Shown here in pieces: positions 46,844 to 56,010 of a stretch of 64,000 nt of DNA (positions are counted from its first letter, which is position 1; the number at the start of each line of letters is the position of its first letter). The stretch is taken from positions 62,001 to 126,000 of the forward strand of contig NZ_JAJNBZ010000005.1 of NCBI RefSeq assembly GCF_021369635.1, read 5' to 3'. A model generated the notes under the pieces. It saw nothing but the letters and a program-made list of their open reading frames with translations, was not told where the DNA came from and searched no databases. The position numbers were made by a program, and so were the translations under genes. This DNA is from Paenibacillus profundus. GTDB taxonomy: Bacteria; Bacillota; Bacilli; Paenibacillales; Paenibacillaceae.

Positions 46844-47731
46844 CTATTTGTTCTCCAGTAAACGGTTATCAATCAATCGAGTTCGACCGAACCGTACGGC
46901 CAGTGCAATCAATACGCGATGATCCGTATTCGCCAGCGCTTGTTCTGGCGATAGCGCTTCAAGTGAAGGAAATTGCATTACTTCCACATAATCGATATCT
47001 GCAAGCGGCGCTTCCTGAATCGACTTGATGATGTTGTCCCTCAGTTGAGGCGCCGTCATGTCTGGACGCTGTTCCAGCCAAGCTTCGACTTGACGCAACG
47101 TACGGGACAGCACCAATGCCTGCTCACGCTCTTCTGCAGACAAATAGATGTTGCGGGAGCTGAGCGCAAGACCGTCCCCTTCACGCACAATCGGGCACGG
47201 CACAATCTCGACGTCAAAGTTCAAATCCTTTACCATTTGCTGTATGACAGCCACTTGCTGGGCATCCTTCATCCCGAAGAACGCTTTATCCGGCTTCACC
47301 AGATTGAACAGCTTCGCGACAACCGTCGTGACACCGTCGAAATGTCCTGGGCGGGAGGCTCCACAGAGCGGAGCCGTTACACCCTGGACTTGAACCATCG
47401 TCTTCGTCGGTTCCGGGTACATCAATTCGGCGGTAGGAAGAAATACGATATCCACTCCGTTCTGTTCCGCCATTGCTAAATCATGTGCCTCATCTCTTGG
47501 GTATTGCTCTAAATCCTCATTCGGACCAAATTGAATCGGATTGACAAATATGCTTAATACGACGATGCCGCATTGTTTTTTTGCTTCCTTCATCAGACTG
47601 GCATGACCTTCGTGCAGAAACCCCATTGTCGGCACGAAGCCTATGGAAGGGCATTCGGCTCGATGTATTTCCTGTTGTGTGCACTGACGAACCGCATCGC
47701 GCAGTTCTGCCATCGTTCTTGCTGCAATCAT
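46844..47731 (-). CDS. panC: Pantothenate synthetase
   Basis: 295 residues. PTMGFLHEGHASLMKEA carries the HIGH-type nucleotide site, with SIFVNPIQFGPNEDLEQYPR, FFGMKDAQQVAVIQQM and REGDGLALSSRNIYL. It joins pantoate and beta-alanine using ATP. The ATG overlaps the panB stop (ATGA), so translation is coupled. Substrate and ATP residues are intact. Confidence 0.97.
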   Translation of the reverse strand: MIAARTMAELRDAVRQCTQQEIHRAECPSIGFVPTMGFLHEGHASLMKEAKKQCGIVVLSIFVNPIQFGPNEDLEQYPRDEAHDLAMAEQNGVDIVFLPTAELMYPEPTKTMVQVQGVTAPLCGASRPGHFDGVTTVVAKLFNLVKPDKAFFGMKDAQQVAVIQQMVKDLNFDVEIVPCPIVREGDGLALSSRNIYLSAEEREQALVLSRTLRQVEAWLEQRPDMTAPQLRDNIIKSIQEAPLADIDYVEVMQFPSLEALSPEQALANTDHRVLIALAVRFGRTRLIDNRLLENK

Positions 47732-48597
47732 GGAGCTTTCACCTTTCCATTCCCGTACAGCTCTCCAGCAACCTCGTCGTCAGCCGTGAAGGCGTGCGCT
47801 TCCTGCGGAAACGCCTGCTGCTTCACGTCCTCTACATAAGACGCGATGCTGTCTCGAATCGTCGTTCCGATGTCGGCATAAGTCTTGACGAAGCGCTTCT
47901 CGCGATAATCCGAGGTATAGCGCAAAATATCGTGAAAGACGAGCACTTGTCCGTCACAGCGCGCTCCCGCGCCAATTCCTATAGTTGGAATTGACAGCCG
48001 CTCCGTAATATAGGCCGCCACTTGTTCTGTTACGAGTTCAAGCACAATGCCAAAAGCTCCGGCACGCTCTATTGCGAGAGCATCTTCAAGCAAGCGCTTG
48101 GCGTCTTCCAGCGTCTTGCCTTGAATACGGTACCCTCCCAATTGATGAACGGATTGCGGCGTCAGTCCTATATGTCCGAGCACTGGCACGCCTGCTTTCA
48201 CACAAGCATCCACCATCATTGCAATCTCCGCGCCACCCTCCATCTTCACGGCGTTGGCATGCCCTTCCTGCATAATCCGGCGCACGCCGGACATGGACTC
48301 GGCCACTGAACTGTGGTAGGTCATAAACGGCATATCAGTTACGACAAACGTGTTGGGCGCTCCACGACGCACGGCGCGGGAGTGATATACCATATCATCC
48401 AATGTGACTGGCAGCGTGGAATCATAGCCGAGGACGACGTTGCCCAAAGAATCACCGACCAGAATCAAATCGACACCGGCTTCCTCAGCCAACTGTGCGG
48501 ATGGGTAATCATACGCGGTAACCATGGCCAGCTTCTCACCTTGTTCTTTCATCGTCTTCATTTTCACAATACTTAGCGGTAGTTTTCGCTTGATCAT
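47728..48597 (-). CDS. panB: 3-methyl-2-oxobutanoate hydroxymethyltransferase
   Basis: About 289 residues. VTAYDYPSAQLAEEAGVDLILVGDSLGNVVLG, VVTDMPFMTY, KMEGG and GIGAGARCDGQVLV are PanB motifs. It makes ketopantoate from 2-oxoisovalerate in pantothenate synthesis. The open frame continues 42 codons upstream, but that part is the leader; the ATG at 48597 matches the usual N-terminus. GGAG lies 14 bases upstream, longer than ideal. Expression may be set by the hairpin-rich leader just before it. Confidence 0.95.
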   Translation of the reverse strand: MIKRKLPLSIVKMKTMKEQGEKLAMVTAYDYPSAQLAEEAGVDLILVGDSLGNVVLGYDSTLPVTLDDMVYHSRAVRRGAPNTFVVTDMPFMTYHSSVAESMSGVRRIMQEGHANAVKMEGGAEIAMMVDACVKAGVPVLGHIGLTPQSVHQLGGYRIQGKTLEDAKRLLEDALAIERAGAFGIVLELVTEQVAAYITERLSIPTIGIGAGARCDGQVLVFHDILRYTSDYREKRFVKTYADIGTTIRDSIASYVEDVKQQAFPQEAHAFTADDEVAGELYGNGKVKAP

Positions 48598-48866
48598 ATC
48601 GTGCTGTTCATCTCCTTTACATCTCTTTTTAGAGGTTGGCACGCACTTTTTAGTGTGCGCAAAACAAAAAAACCTTTTAGCGTTTCCACTAAAAAGGTCC
48701 CAAAAGATAAAAAGAGGTCGCAAGCGGACGTCCTTCTGTCTCGGTCCCTTCGGCTCAGAGCAGAAACGTGCACCACGTTAATCAAGGAATATGTACTTGT
48801 CAGCACGAGTTCCTTGCTTAGTTGGGGGCGAGTGCGGTTCTATACAGATACCGCCTTGCCGCCATT
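48598..48866 (-). promoter_or_regulatory. Structured leader of panBCD with an internal terminator
   Basis: On the minus strand about 270 bases separate a promoter-like element from panB. Near its end CCTTTTTAG/CTAAAAGG plus seven Ts (48666-48697) forms a Rho-independent terminator before the coding region. Two further hairpins follow: GCGCACACT/AGTGCGTGC (48639-48660) and CTCTAAAAAGAG (48623-48634). The terminator's first arm CTTTTTAGTG can instead pair with CACTAAAAAG of the next hairpin, the layout of an attenuator. I do not recognise a known riboswitch class in it. Confidence 0.5.
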
Positions 48867-48895
48867 AGTATAACAGAAAGTAGAGCATGTTTCAC
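48867..48895 (-). promoter_or_regulatory. Candidate panBCD promoter
   Basis: GTGAAA (48890-48895) and TATACT (48867-48872) on the minus strand are separated by 17 bases. The -10 is good and the -35 weak. It overlaps the birA stop codon. Confidence 0.45.
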
Positions 48896-49863
48896 CCTGT
48901 AAAATGTACATCTCCCGAAAAAACTTTGCGGCAGCTGCCGTCTTCGCCTACTAATACAAGCGCCCCCGATTCATCCAGGCCTTGCGCGACGCCGTGAACG
49001 GCACCGTATGGGGTCTCGACAGACAAGCTGCGTCCAATCGTGACGCTCTGCGCTTCCCATAGCGTGCGAATTGGTCCGAAGCCTTGTTCTTCATAGAGCT
49101 GATACAACTGCTCCAATTCTAACAGACACTCCGCCACCAAGGTAGCACGGTCTACTTCCTGTCCTGATGCCGCCTTCAAGGAGGTGACAATCGGTTGCAG
49201 CTCAGGCGGATAATCAGCTTGATCAAGATTGACGCTTATCCCCATGCCGGCGATGACATGCACGAGCCGTTCGTCCTCTGCGTACGATTCCAGCAAAATC
49301 CCGCATACCTTTTTACCGTCAATCAAAATATCATTAGGCCATTTGATGCCCAAATTGGCATGCGTTAGGCGCTTCATCGCCCGGCACAGCGCCACCGCGG
49401 ACAGGAGCGTCAAATGCGGCGTAAATTGGAGCGGAATGCGCGGCTTCAAGACCATGCTCATCCAAATGCCTTTGCCTGGCGGCGAATACCAGCCCCGCCC
49501 GTGGCGGCCGCGGCCGCCGAGTTGTTCCTCGGCGATGACGATCGCTCCTTCTTCCGCTCCTTGCTTCGCCCACTCGGCGGCAACATTTTGCGTCGATTCC
49601 GTCTTCTCCAGAATTCGAATTTGCCGTCCAAGCGTCTTCGTCTTCAGCTTCGTCAATAGAGCGATCTCATCAAGACGGGTCGGTATTTGAATAAGGCGGT
49701 AGCCGAGCTTAGGCGCGGCTTCAAATTCGTATCCTTTTGCCCGGAGCCGATTAATCTGCTTCCATACCGCCGTGCGCGTAATTTGCAGATGGCGGCTAAT
49801 CTCTTCCCCAGATATGTATTGTCCGGGGTGTTCTTGAAACCATTCCAACAGTTGGTCGCTCAT
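48892..49863 (-). CDS. birA: Biotin-protein ligase and biotin operon repressor
   Basis: About 323 residues. The N-terminal winged helix (ISGEEISRHLQITRTAVWKQINRLRAKGYEFE) is present, so this is the regulatory two-domain form. The ligase core has GRGRHGRGWYSPPGKGIWMS, IKWPNDILIDGKKVCGILLE and the C-terminal SH3-like domain. It attaches biotin to carboxylases and can repress biotin genes. The ATG at 49863 overlaps the cca stop (ATGA). Neighbours are as in B. subtilis. Confidence 0.96.
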   Translation of the reverse strand: MSDQLLEWFQEHPGQYISGEEISRHLQITRTAVWKQINRLRAKGYEFEAAPKLGYRLIQIPTRLDEIALLTKLKTKTLGRQIRILEKTESTQNVAAEWAKQGAEEGAIVIAEEQLGGRGRHGRGWYSPPGKGIWMSMVLKPRIPLQFTPHLTLLSAVALCRAMKRLTHANLGIKWPNDILIDGKKVCGILLESYAEDERLVHVIAGMGISVNLDQADYPPELQPIVTSLKAASGQEVDRATLVAECLLELEQLYQLYEEQGFGPIRTLWEAQSVTIGRSLSVETPYGAVHGVAQGLDESGALVLVGEDGSCRKVFSGDVHFTG

Positions 49864-51170
49864 CGTTCCTTCCACTCTTTCACAGCATATTTCAATAACG
49901 CTTCGCGTTCATTCGGCACTTCTTGCAGGGCGACGGCGAGCCAAGCTGCTTCGAGGCTATGGCCCAGCCAAGGCCCTGCCACCCGCTCCGCCGCCTGCAG
50001 CAGATCCGAGCCCGTCAGGGCAATATCCTGCAGGCGGCGGACGGGAATGTCCTCCAACCAAGCCTGACCATGTTGGAGGAACGGCTGCACAGCAGCCGCC
50101 GGCTCGCCAGCCGCTCCCACGCCCGCCAGGGCGCTGCGGCAAGCGAGCCAACCGCGCAGCGCGTCTTCGCCATAGGCGAAGAGCGCTTGCGCGAAGGGGC
50201 GGCGCCACGCTTGGGCGCCGCCTGGCACGGCGGCAGCGGCTAAGGCGGCATTGCCGCCGGCCGCCAGCCGCGCCTCCGCGCGCAGGACGCCAAGCACCGC
50301 GTCCTGCTGCGCCCCGGAGAGGCGAAGCGCCAGCGCAATGCGCTTCGCCTCTCCTTCGTCGACCTCGTGCCCGAGGAGCAGCAGCGCCAGGCGCAGCTCG
50401 GGCGATGTCACTCGCCCGAGCGCGCACAGCAGCGGCTGCCACCGGGTCGACTCGGTCGACGCCAATGCGCCCAGCTGCTCCTTCGTATGCTGAAGGAGCC
50501 CGCTGCGCAAGAGCAGGGCCCAGCCGCGCGCTGGGTCGGCCCCTGCCGTCAACTTCCACAGCTCGTCACGCACGCGTTCCATCGCGACGAAAACGAGCGT
50601 CGACTTCTCATGGCATAGCGCCCTCCACGTCGACTTCGCAATCCGGCCGCTCAAGATAGCCGCAAAGCGAACGCATCGCAGCATGCGCAGCGCATCTTCA
50701 CGGAACCGCTGCTCCGCGTCTCCCACACATCGGATAAGTCGCTGCTCCAGATCGGCCTCGCCGCCGAACGGGTCATGCAGCTCCCCATCCGCATCAATCG
50801 CCATCGCATTAATCGTAAAGTCCCGCCGCATCAAGTCTTCGTCCAGATCGCCGATGAACTCCACCTCTTCCGGACGACGGTGGCCCTCGTACGCGCTTTC
50901 CTTACGAAATGTAGTCACTTCGTAAGTGTTGGTCGGCATGACCACGGTCACAGTACCGTGCTGAAGCCCGGTAGGCACGACGCGGGGGAACAGCGACAGC
51001 ACCTGCTCCGGAAGCGCCGAGGTGGCAATATCGACATCGTTGATAGGACGCCCTAGGAGCGAATCGCGTACGCAGCCGCCGACCATATATGCTTGGTAGC
51101 CCTCCGCCATGAGCCGCTTCATGACATCATGCGCTTCTGTAAATAGTTCGCCTTTTCCAATTATACCCAT
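49860..51170 (-). CDS. cca: CCA-adding tRNA nucleotidyltransferase
   Basis: About 436 residues. The polymerase-beta-type head has MVGGCVRDSLLGRPINDVDIATSA with the metal-binding DxD, RRDFTINAMAIDADG, and RFREDALRMLRCVRFA. It adds or repairs the 3' CCA of tRNAs. The C-terminal half (about 50.0-50.6 kb) is very GC- and alanine-rich and hard to align by eye, unlike the N-terminal half. The ATG at 51170 (MGIIGKGELF) has GAGGTG about ten bases upstream. Confidence 0.92.
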   Translation of the reverse strand: MGIIGKGELFTEAHDVMKRLMAEGYQAYMVGGCVRDSLLGRPINDVDIATSALPEQVLSLFPRVVPTGLQHGTVTVVMPTNTYEVTTFRKESAYEGHRRPEEVEFIGDLDEDLMRRDFTINAMAIDADGELHDPFGGEADLEQRLIRCVGDAEQRFREDALRMLRCVRFAAILSGRIAKSTWRALCHEKSTLVFVAMERVRDELWKLTAGADPARGWALLLRSGLLQHTKEQLGALASTESTRWQPLLCALGRVTSPELRLALLLLGHEVDEGEAKRIALALRLSGAQQDAVLGVLRAEARLAAGGNAALAAAAVPGGAQAWRRPFAQALFAYGEDALRGWLACRSALAGVGAAGEPAAAVQPFLQHGQAWLEDIPVRRLQDIALTGSDLLQAAERVAGPWLGHSLEAAWLAVALQEVPNEREALLKYAVKEWKER

Positions 51171-51261
51171 TACGCAACACACCTCATTTACACACAAGTG
51201 CGCGCAATGATGGGAACCATTGCGCGCATCAGCTCGACATTGCTATCTATATCGCCGCCGA

Positions 51262-52422
51262 TTAGCATACAGGCTTCGGCACTTCAACCTCTTTGCCCAA
51301 CACCCGATAATATATTTTCTCGTATTCCCTTGCAATCAGATCATTGCAGAACACGTGACGGGCACGGTGCAGGCATGCTTCCCGCATTTTCTGTGCTAGC
51401 ATCGGCTGCGACAACAGCTGAATCGCGTACTCTGCCATCGTCTCCGTTTCACCAATCGGAGCCAAAAAACCCGTTTCTCCGTGCGTAACCAATTCAGGGA
51501 TACCGCCTGCTTCCGAACCGATGGTCGGAACACCGCACGCCATCGCTTCTAACGCAACGAGTCCGAAGCTTTCTTTCTCCGATGGAAGCAGCAGGCAATC
51601 GGCAAGTGAAATAACTTGTGCGATTTCATCCTGCTTCCCGAGAAAATGGACGCGGTCCTCTAGCCCCATTTCGCGAATCTTGCATTGAACCTTTGGCATA
51701 TCCGGTCCTTCCCCCACGAATACAAGACGCGAAGCGACCTTCTCTTGCACACGCGCGAACACATCAACCACATCACTCACCCGCTTTACAGGGCGGAAGT
51801 TCGAGATATGCATCATTATCTTCTCGAATGGATACGCAAATTCCGATCGCAGCTGAGAGCAATCACGCGGATAGTACACTCGTTTATCTACGAAATTATA
51901 TGTTAAATCGATCGGTCGCTCGATATCCAGCAGTTCACGCGTTTCTCGGATCAAATCTTTCGACACGGCTGTCACCGCGTCGCTTTTATTAATAGCAAAT
52001 CGTATCATATCTTTAAGCGACTCGTCTTGCGCCAGCACGGTTATGTCGGTGCCATGAAGCGTCGTCACTACCTTCAGATCGGGATGAGCCATTTGCTTGG
52101 CCAAATAAGCGCATACTGCATGCGGAACCGCATAATGCACATGCAGCAAGTCCAGCTGCTGCAAATTGGCGACCTGCGCCATTTTGCTCGCTAACGATAA
52201 ATCATAGGGCGGATAACGAAAGACATAATAATCGTTCACTTCCACCTCATGATAATGGATGTTTTTCTGAAAGCTCGAGCCTAAGCGAAACGGTATATTG
52301 TGCGTAATAAAGTGAACTTGATGTCCTCGCTCAGCCAATAGCTTGCCAAGCTCCGTTGCAACGACCCCGGAACCGCCGAGAGACGGATAACACGTTATGC
52401 CGATTTTGAGTCCTTCGTTCAT
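51262..52422 (-). CDS. bshA: N-acetyl-alpha-D-glucosaminyl L-malate synthase (bacillithiol)
   Basis: 386 residues, GT4 glycosyltransferase. ITCYPSLGGSGVVATELGKLLAERGH, the nucleotide-sugar region FVGEGPDMPKVQ, and PSEKESFGLVALEAMACGVPTIGSEAGGIPE match. It joins UDP-GlcNAc and L-malate in the first step of bacillithiol synthesis. Order bshB1-bshA-cca is as in B. subtilis. AGAGGAGGG precedes the ATG. Confidence 0.95.
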   Translation of the reverse strand: MNEGLKIGITCYPSLGGSGVVATELGKLLAERGHQVHFITHNIPFRLGSSFQKNIHYHEVEVNDYYVFRYPPYDLSLASKMAQVANLQQLDLLHVHYAVPHAVCAYLAKQMAHPDLKVVTTLHGTDITVLAQDESLKDMIRFAINKSDAVTAVSKDLIRETRELLDIERPIDLTYNFVDKRVYYPRDCSQLRSEFAYPFEKIMMHISNFRPVKRVSDVVDVFARVQEKVASRLVFVGEGPDMPKVQCKIREMGLEDRVHFLGKQDEIAQVISLADCLLLPSEKESFGLVALEAMACGVPTIGSEAGGIPELVTHGETGFLAPIGETETMAEYAIQLLSQPMLAQKMREACLHRARHVFCNDLIAREYEKIYYRVLGKEVEVPKPVC

Positions 52423-52535
52423 GCCCTTCCCTCCTCTTATCGTGACATGGTATCCACCTGTTACGACAGCAGAATGATTTATCTCTAATTTAGAAGCCCG
52501 ATGTTCGTGATCAAAAGCGGCTTTTCGAACGAACT

Positions 52536-53234
52536 CTATAAGAACGATGAGACCGCGTAAGGACCTTTTACGACGAAGCCCTCAGCAAACGCAAACCCAC
52601 GTGTCTGGCCCAAGAGAGTATCCCGCGCCTCCACCCGTTCCACGTATCCCTGATTCAAAGGTGTCGCAACGAAAGTACCGCTGCCGTCCGGCTTCGTAAA
52701 TTGCGAAGCATACGCATGCAGCGCTGCGCGCTTCATGTCGTAAACCGCTGTCACATCTACAAGCAGTTGCGCCGATGCGACATCATTAATAAAATAAAAA
52801 TAAACCTGCTCCACCAGATGTTCATCCAGCTCAGGCAGGTAGCGCCGCAATTTCGCGTTAAACACTGCTTCCTGCACGATCCGGCTGCATTGTATATGAT
52901 CTGGATGGCGGTCTTCCCAATAAGGCATGAACACGATGCGCGGACGATGACGACGAATCACCTCGACGACCGCATCAATATGCTCGGAGCATACCTGCAG
53001 CCCCCGGTCTGGCAGACGCAGATTTTCCCGAACAGAGAGCCGCAGCGCAACGCTCGCCTGCTTCGCTTCCTCACGTCGCAAATCAACCGTACCGTTCGAA
53101 GACATTTCCGCCTCCGTCAGATCACAAATGCCGACCTTGAAGCCTTGGGCCGTATGCTTTGCAATAGTCCCAGCCATCCCTATCTCTACATCATCGGGAT
53201 GAGCGCCAAAGGCCAATATATCGAGACCGTTCAT
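52536..53234 (-). CDS. bshB1: N-acetylglucosaminyl-malate deacetylase (bacillithiol)
   Basis: 232 residues, LmbE/PIG-L zinc deacetylase. Zinc ligands are in FGAHPDDVEIGMAGT and EDRHPDHIQCSRI. It deacetylates the BshA product before cysteine addition. The ATG overlaps the mgsA stop (TAATG). bshC is not in the window. Confidence 0.94.
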   Translation of the reverse strand: MNGLDILAFGAHPDDVEIGMAGTIAKHTAQGFKVGICDLTEAEMSSNGTVDLRREEAKQASVALRLSVRENLRLPDRGLQVCSEHIDAVVEVIRRHRPRIVFMPYWEDRHPDHIQCSRIVQEAVFNAKLRRYLPELDEHLVEQVYFYFINDVASAQLLVDVTAVYDMKRAALHAYASQFTKPDGSGTFVATPLNQGYVERVEARDTLLGQTRGFAFAEGFVVKGPYAVSSFL

Positions 53235-53656
53235 TACTCCTCGACTCCCGGTTTATATTTATGAGCCAACTCACGCCAAGCGAAATCACCGCGTTCCAGC
53301 GCCTTCACCAAAATCTCCGCCGTTGCAATGTTCGTCGCAACCGGAATGCCCTGAACATCGCATAGACGAAGCAATGCGATAATATCCGGCTCGTGCGGCT
53401 GTGCCATCAGCGGGTCGCGCAGGAAAATAATCAAGTCCATTTCATTTTCCGCCACAAGGGCGCCGATTTGCTGGTCTCCGCCCAATGGACCGGATTGAAA
53501 GCGGTGGATGCGCAGATCGGTCTGCTCCATAATCCGCAGGCCCGTCGTGCCCGTAGAGTATAATTGATGATCCTCAAATACCTTTTCATAGGCGGTAACG
53601 AAATTAACGATCTCGTCTTTTTTTCGGTCATGTGCGATAAATGCGATATTTAACAT
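53234..53656 (-). CDS. mgsA: Methylglyoxal synthase
   Basis: 140 residues. [21 protein letters not shown], the catalytic aspartate in [14 protein letters not shown], and [11 protein letters not shown] match MgsA, which converts dihydroxyacetone phosphate to methylglyoxal when phosphate is short. The following bacillithiol genes are used in methylglyoxal detoxification, so the cluster makes functional sense. GGAGGG precedes the ATG. Confidence 0.96.
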   Translation of the reverse strand: MLNIAFIAHDRKKDEIVNFVTAYEKVFEDHQLYSTGTTGLRIMEQTDLRIHRFQSGPLGGDQQIGALVAENEMDLIIFLRDPLMAQPHEPDIIALLRLCDVQGIPVATNIATAEILVKALERGDFAWRELAHKYKPGVEE

Positions 53657-53701
53657 GTCGTAACCCTCCGTTGTCTATCCCCTAGTCAAATGGTGCGGCA
53701 A

Positions 53702-54505
53702 TCAATCATCAAGCAAATGCTCAAATCCGTAGACTAACTCCTGAAGTTGAACGACTTTCTTCACTGCCATATTAACGCCCGGCATATAACCCGCGCGATC
53801 ATACGAATCATGGCGGATTTTCAGAGTTTGTCCATAACCTCCAAAAATCACTTCCTGCTGTGCAAATATACCAGGCAATCTCACGCTGTGAATGCGAAAT
53901 CCGTCATAATAGCCTCCGCGTGAGCCCTCGATTTTCTCTTCTTCACGCGGATTGCCTTGACGGTGCTCCTCACGTACTTTCGACACCATTTCCGCCGTCT
54001 TCACCGCCGTACCGGAAGGTGCGTCCAGCTTCTGATCGCCATGGTACTCGATAATTTCCAGATCGGGTAAATACTTTGCCGCTTGCGCGGCAAAGCGCAT
54101 CATCAAGATTGCGCCGATCGAGAAATTAGGCGCAATCAAGCCGCCAAGCTGTTGCTCGCGGCACATCTGCTGCAATTGCTCGATCTCGTCGGGGCTGAAT
54201 CCCGTCGTGCCGATGACTGGTCTCACGCCACTGCGAATTGCGAGCAGCGTGTTGTTCATGACAGTGTTAGGCGTCGTAAAATCGACCATAACGTCTGGCT
54301 GCGTGTGCTGCAAGGCGCTTTCCAGATCCGAAGTCACCTTTATGCCGCATGGCGGAAGTCCAACGAGCGAAGCGGCATCTACCGACCCTGCCGACGTAGC
54401 AATGGCGGCAACCAACTGCAACGCTTCATCTTCCAATACCATCTTCACGACTTCTCTGCCCATACGCCCGCTAGCTCCCGTTACAGCTACACGAATTCGT
54501 TCCAT
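53702..54505 (-). CDS. dapB: 4-hydroxy-tetrahydrodipicolinate reductase
   Basis: 267 residues. NAD(P)-site AVTGASGRMGREVVKMV, then GTTGFSPDEIEQL, APNFSIGAILMM, and the substrate site EIIEYHGDQKLDAPSGTA. It acts in diaminopimelate and lysine synthesis. GGATGAGGG precedes the ATG. It lies between the MazG-like gene and mgsA, as in B. subtilis. Confidence 0.96.
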   Translation of the reverse strand: MERIRVAVTGASGRMGREVVKMVLEDEALQLVAAIATSAGSVDAASLVGLPPCGIKVTSDLESALQHTQPDVMVDFTTPNTVMNNTLLAIRSGVRPVIGTTGFSPDEIEQLQQMCREQQLGGLIAPNFSIGAILMMRFAAQAAKYLPDLEIIEYHGDQKLDAPSGTAVKTAEMVSKVREEHRQGNPREEEKIEGSRGGYYDGFRIHSVRLPGIFAQQEVIFGGYGQTLKIRHDSYDRAGYMPGVNMAVKKVVQLQELVYGFEHLLDD

Positions 54506-54527
54506 CTCGCCCTCATCCTTTCTGCGA

Positions 54528-54905
54528 CTATTCCTCTGTCTGCTCCTCTATTCGAGTCCAACGATTCGCATCACGGGTATTGAACTTGTGCATACATGCA
54601 TCATGTGCCTTCGTCAGGTCAATACCAAGCGAATTGGAAAAGCAAAGCAGGATAAATAATATATCCCCTAGCTCCATATCAATTGAGTTATCCGCCTCAG
54701 AAGACTTCTTCGGCTTCTCACCATAATAATGGTTCACTTCGCGAGCTAATTCTCCCACTTCTTCAGACAATCTGGCCAACATGGCAAGCGGGCTGAAGTA
54801 TCCTTCTTGAAACTGAGATATGTACTCATCGACCTCTCGCTGCATCTGTGACAGCGGCTTGTCGCGCAGCGAAGACAAGAGTGATTTTACGTCTGTATTT
54901 GTCAT
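54528..54905 (-). CDS. ypjD: MazG-like nucleotide pyrophosphohydrolase
   Basis: About 125 residues, single MazG fold. LARLSEEVGELAREVNHYYG and MELGDILFILLCFSNSLGIDL carry the ExxE and D residues that bind magnesium. It likely hydrolyses non-canonical nucleoside triphosphates. The ATG at 54905 has GAAGGGG upstream and is preferred to the longer frame. It is the first gene of the dapB-mgsA-bsh cluster. Confidence 0.9.
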   Translation of the reverse strand: MTNTDVKSLLSSLRDKPLSQMQREVDEYISQFQEGYFSPLAMLARLSEEVGELAREVNHYYGEKPKKSSEADNSIDMELGDILFILLCFSNSLGIDLTKAHDACMHKFNTRDANRWTRIEEQTEE

Positions 54906-55060
54906 GCAATCCCCTTCTTTACGCAGTACATTTTTAAAGTACATTCTGCTACTATGTTAACGTATACCCGTATGGAAAACAAATGCTTTTTATCTAATAA
55001 TGAATTCGATATACTAATGAAGATGTAAGTTATAACCCACTAAAAGGAGCCCTGAATTAC

Positions 55061-55930
55061 GTGAATTCATCCCTGTTTCAGCGCGTATGGCATACCTTTC
55101 TTCCGATAACGGTCGGCACGGCAATTTATGCATTCGGTTTAATTTACTTTATTATTCCGAATCAGCTTATGGAGGGCGGAGTCACGGGAGTTACGGTACT
55201 GCTTAATTACGCGGCAGGCATAAAACCCTCCTTATCCACGTTAGTGCTAAACATTCCTTTGTTCGCTATTGGCTGGCGCGCTCTGGGCAGCAAACAGATG
55301 GTGTACAGCGTTTACGGCGTTCTCTCGCTCACTTTGTTCCTATGGCTGTTTGAGCAGGCGGTTGCCCGCGAGTGGATCATTCCCTTCCAGACGGAGCATG
55401 ATTTCATTTTGGCTACCCTATACGCCGGCGTTACCTTAGGAACGGGGCTCGGTATTGTCTTCCGCTTCGGCGGCACGACCGGCGGCGTCGATATTCTTGC
55501 ACGCATGGCGAATCGCCGCCTCGGCATCAGCATGGGGCAGTTCATTCTTTTCCTCGATATTTTCATTATCGGCGCAGCGCTGTTCTACATACCGAAGGAA
55601 AAGATATTGTATACATTGGTGGCCGTTTTTATTTCCTCGAAAATGATCGATTTCATTCAAGAAGGCGCTTATGCGGCCAAAGCCTTTACGGTCATTACCA
55701 ATCATTCGGACCAAATCGCAAATACCATTACGAAGGAAATGGAGCGTGGCGTAACACTCGTCCCAGTCATTGGTGCTTATTCGCGCGAACCGAAGCAAAT
55801 GGTATACTGCGTAGTCAGCCGCACGGAGATTCGCCGCTTTAAAACTTTGGTGAAAGAGATTGATCCGCGCGCCTTCATTGTCGTCAACGATGTTCATGAT
55901 GTGTTGGGCGAAGGCTTCCGCGAAGAGTAA
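55061..55930 (+). CDS. ypjC: YitT-family membrane protein (DUF161/DUF2179)
   Basis: 289 residues with five to six membrane segments in the first two thirds (GGVTGVTVLLNYAAGI, GIVFRFGGTTGGVDILARM are family motifs). A cytoplasmic DUF2179 domain (about 205-285, MVYCVVSRTEIRRFKTLVKEIDPRAFIVVNDVHDVLGEGF) ends the protein. The start is GTG with AAAGGAG ten bases upstream. Divergent from the MazG-like gene, in the same neighbourhood as ypjC in B. subtilis. Transport function is unproven. Confidence 0.88.
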   Translation: MNSSLFQRVWHTFLPITVGTAIYAFGLIYFIIPNQLMEGGVTGVTVLLNYAAGIKPSLSTLVLNIPLFAIGWRALGSKQMVYSVYGVLSLTLFLWLFEQAVAREWIIPFQTEHDFILATLYAGVTLGTGLGIVFRFGGTTGGVDILARMANRRLGISMGQFILFLDIFIIGAALFYIPKEKILYTLVAVFISSKMIDFIQEGAYAAKAFTVITNHSDQIANTITKEMERGVTLVPVIGAYSREPKQMVYCVVSRTEIRRFKTLVKEIDPRAFIVVNDVHDVLGEGFREE

Positions 55931-56010
55931 CGAGAATTGGGATTCCACATTCAAGCCGCAAGCTGAAGATGAATAAATGGTACAGACTGGCCGTAGGCAA
56001 TAGATATGCT

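Noticed and set aside
48598-48723. 42-codon N-terminal extension of panB
   Set aside because: It is the hairpin-rich leader read as protein; PanB proteins start at about the internal ATG used here.
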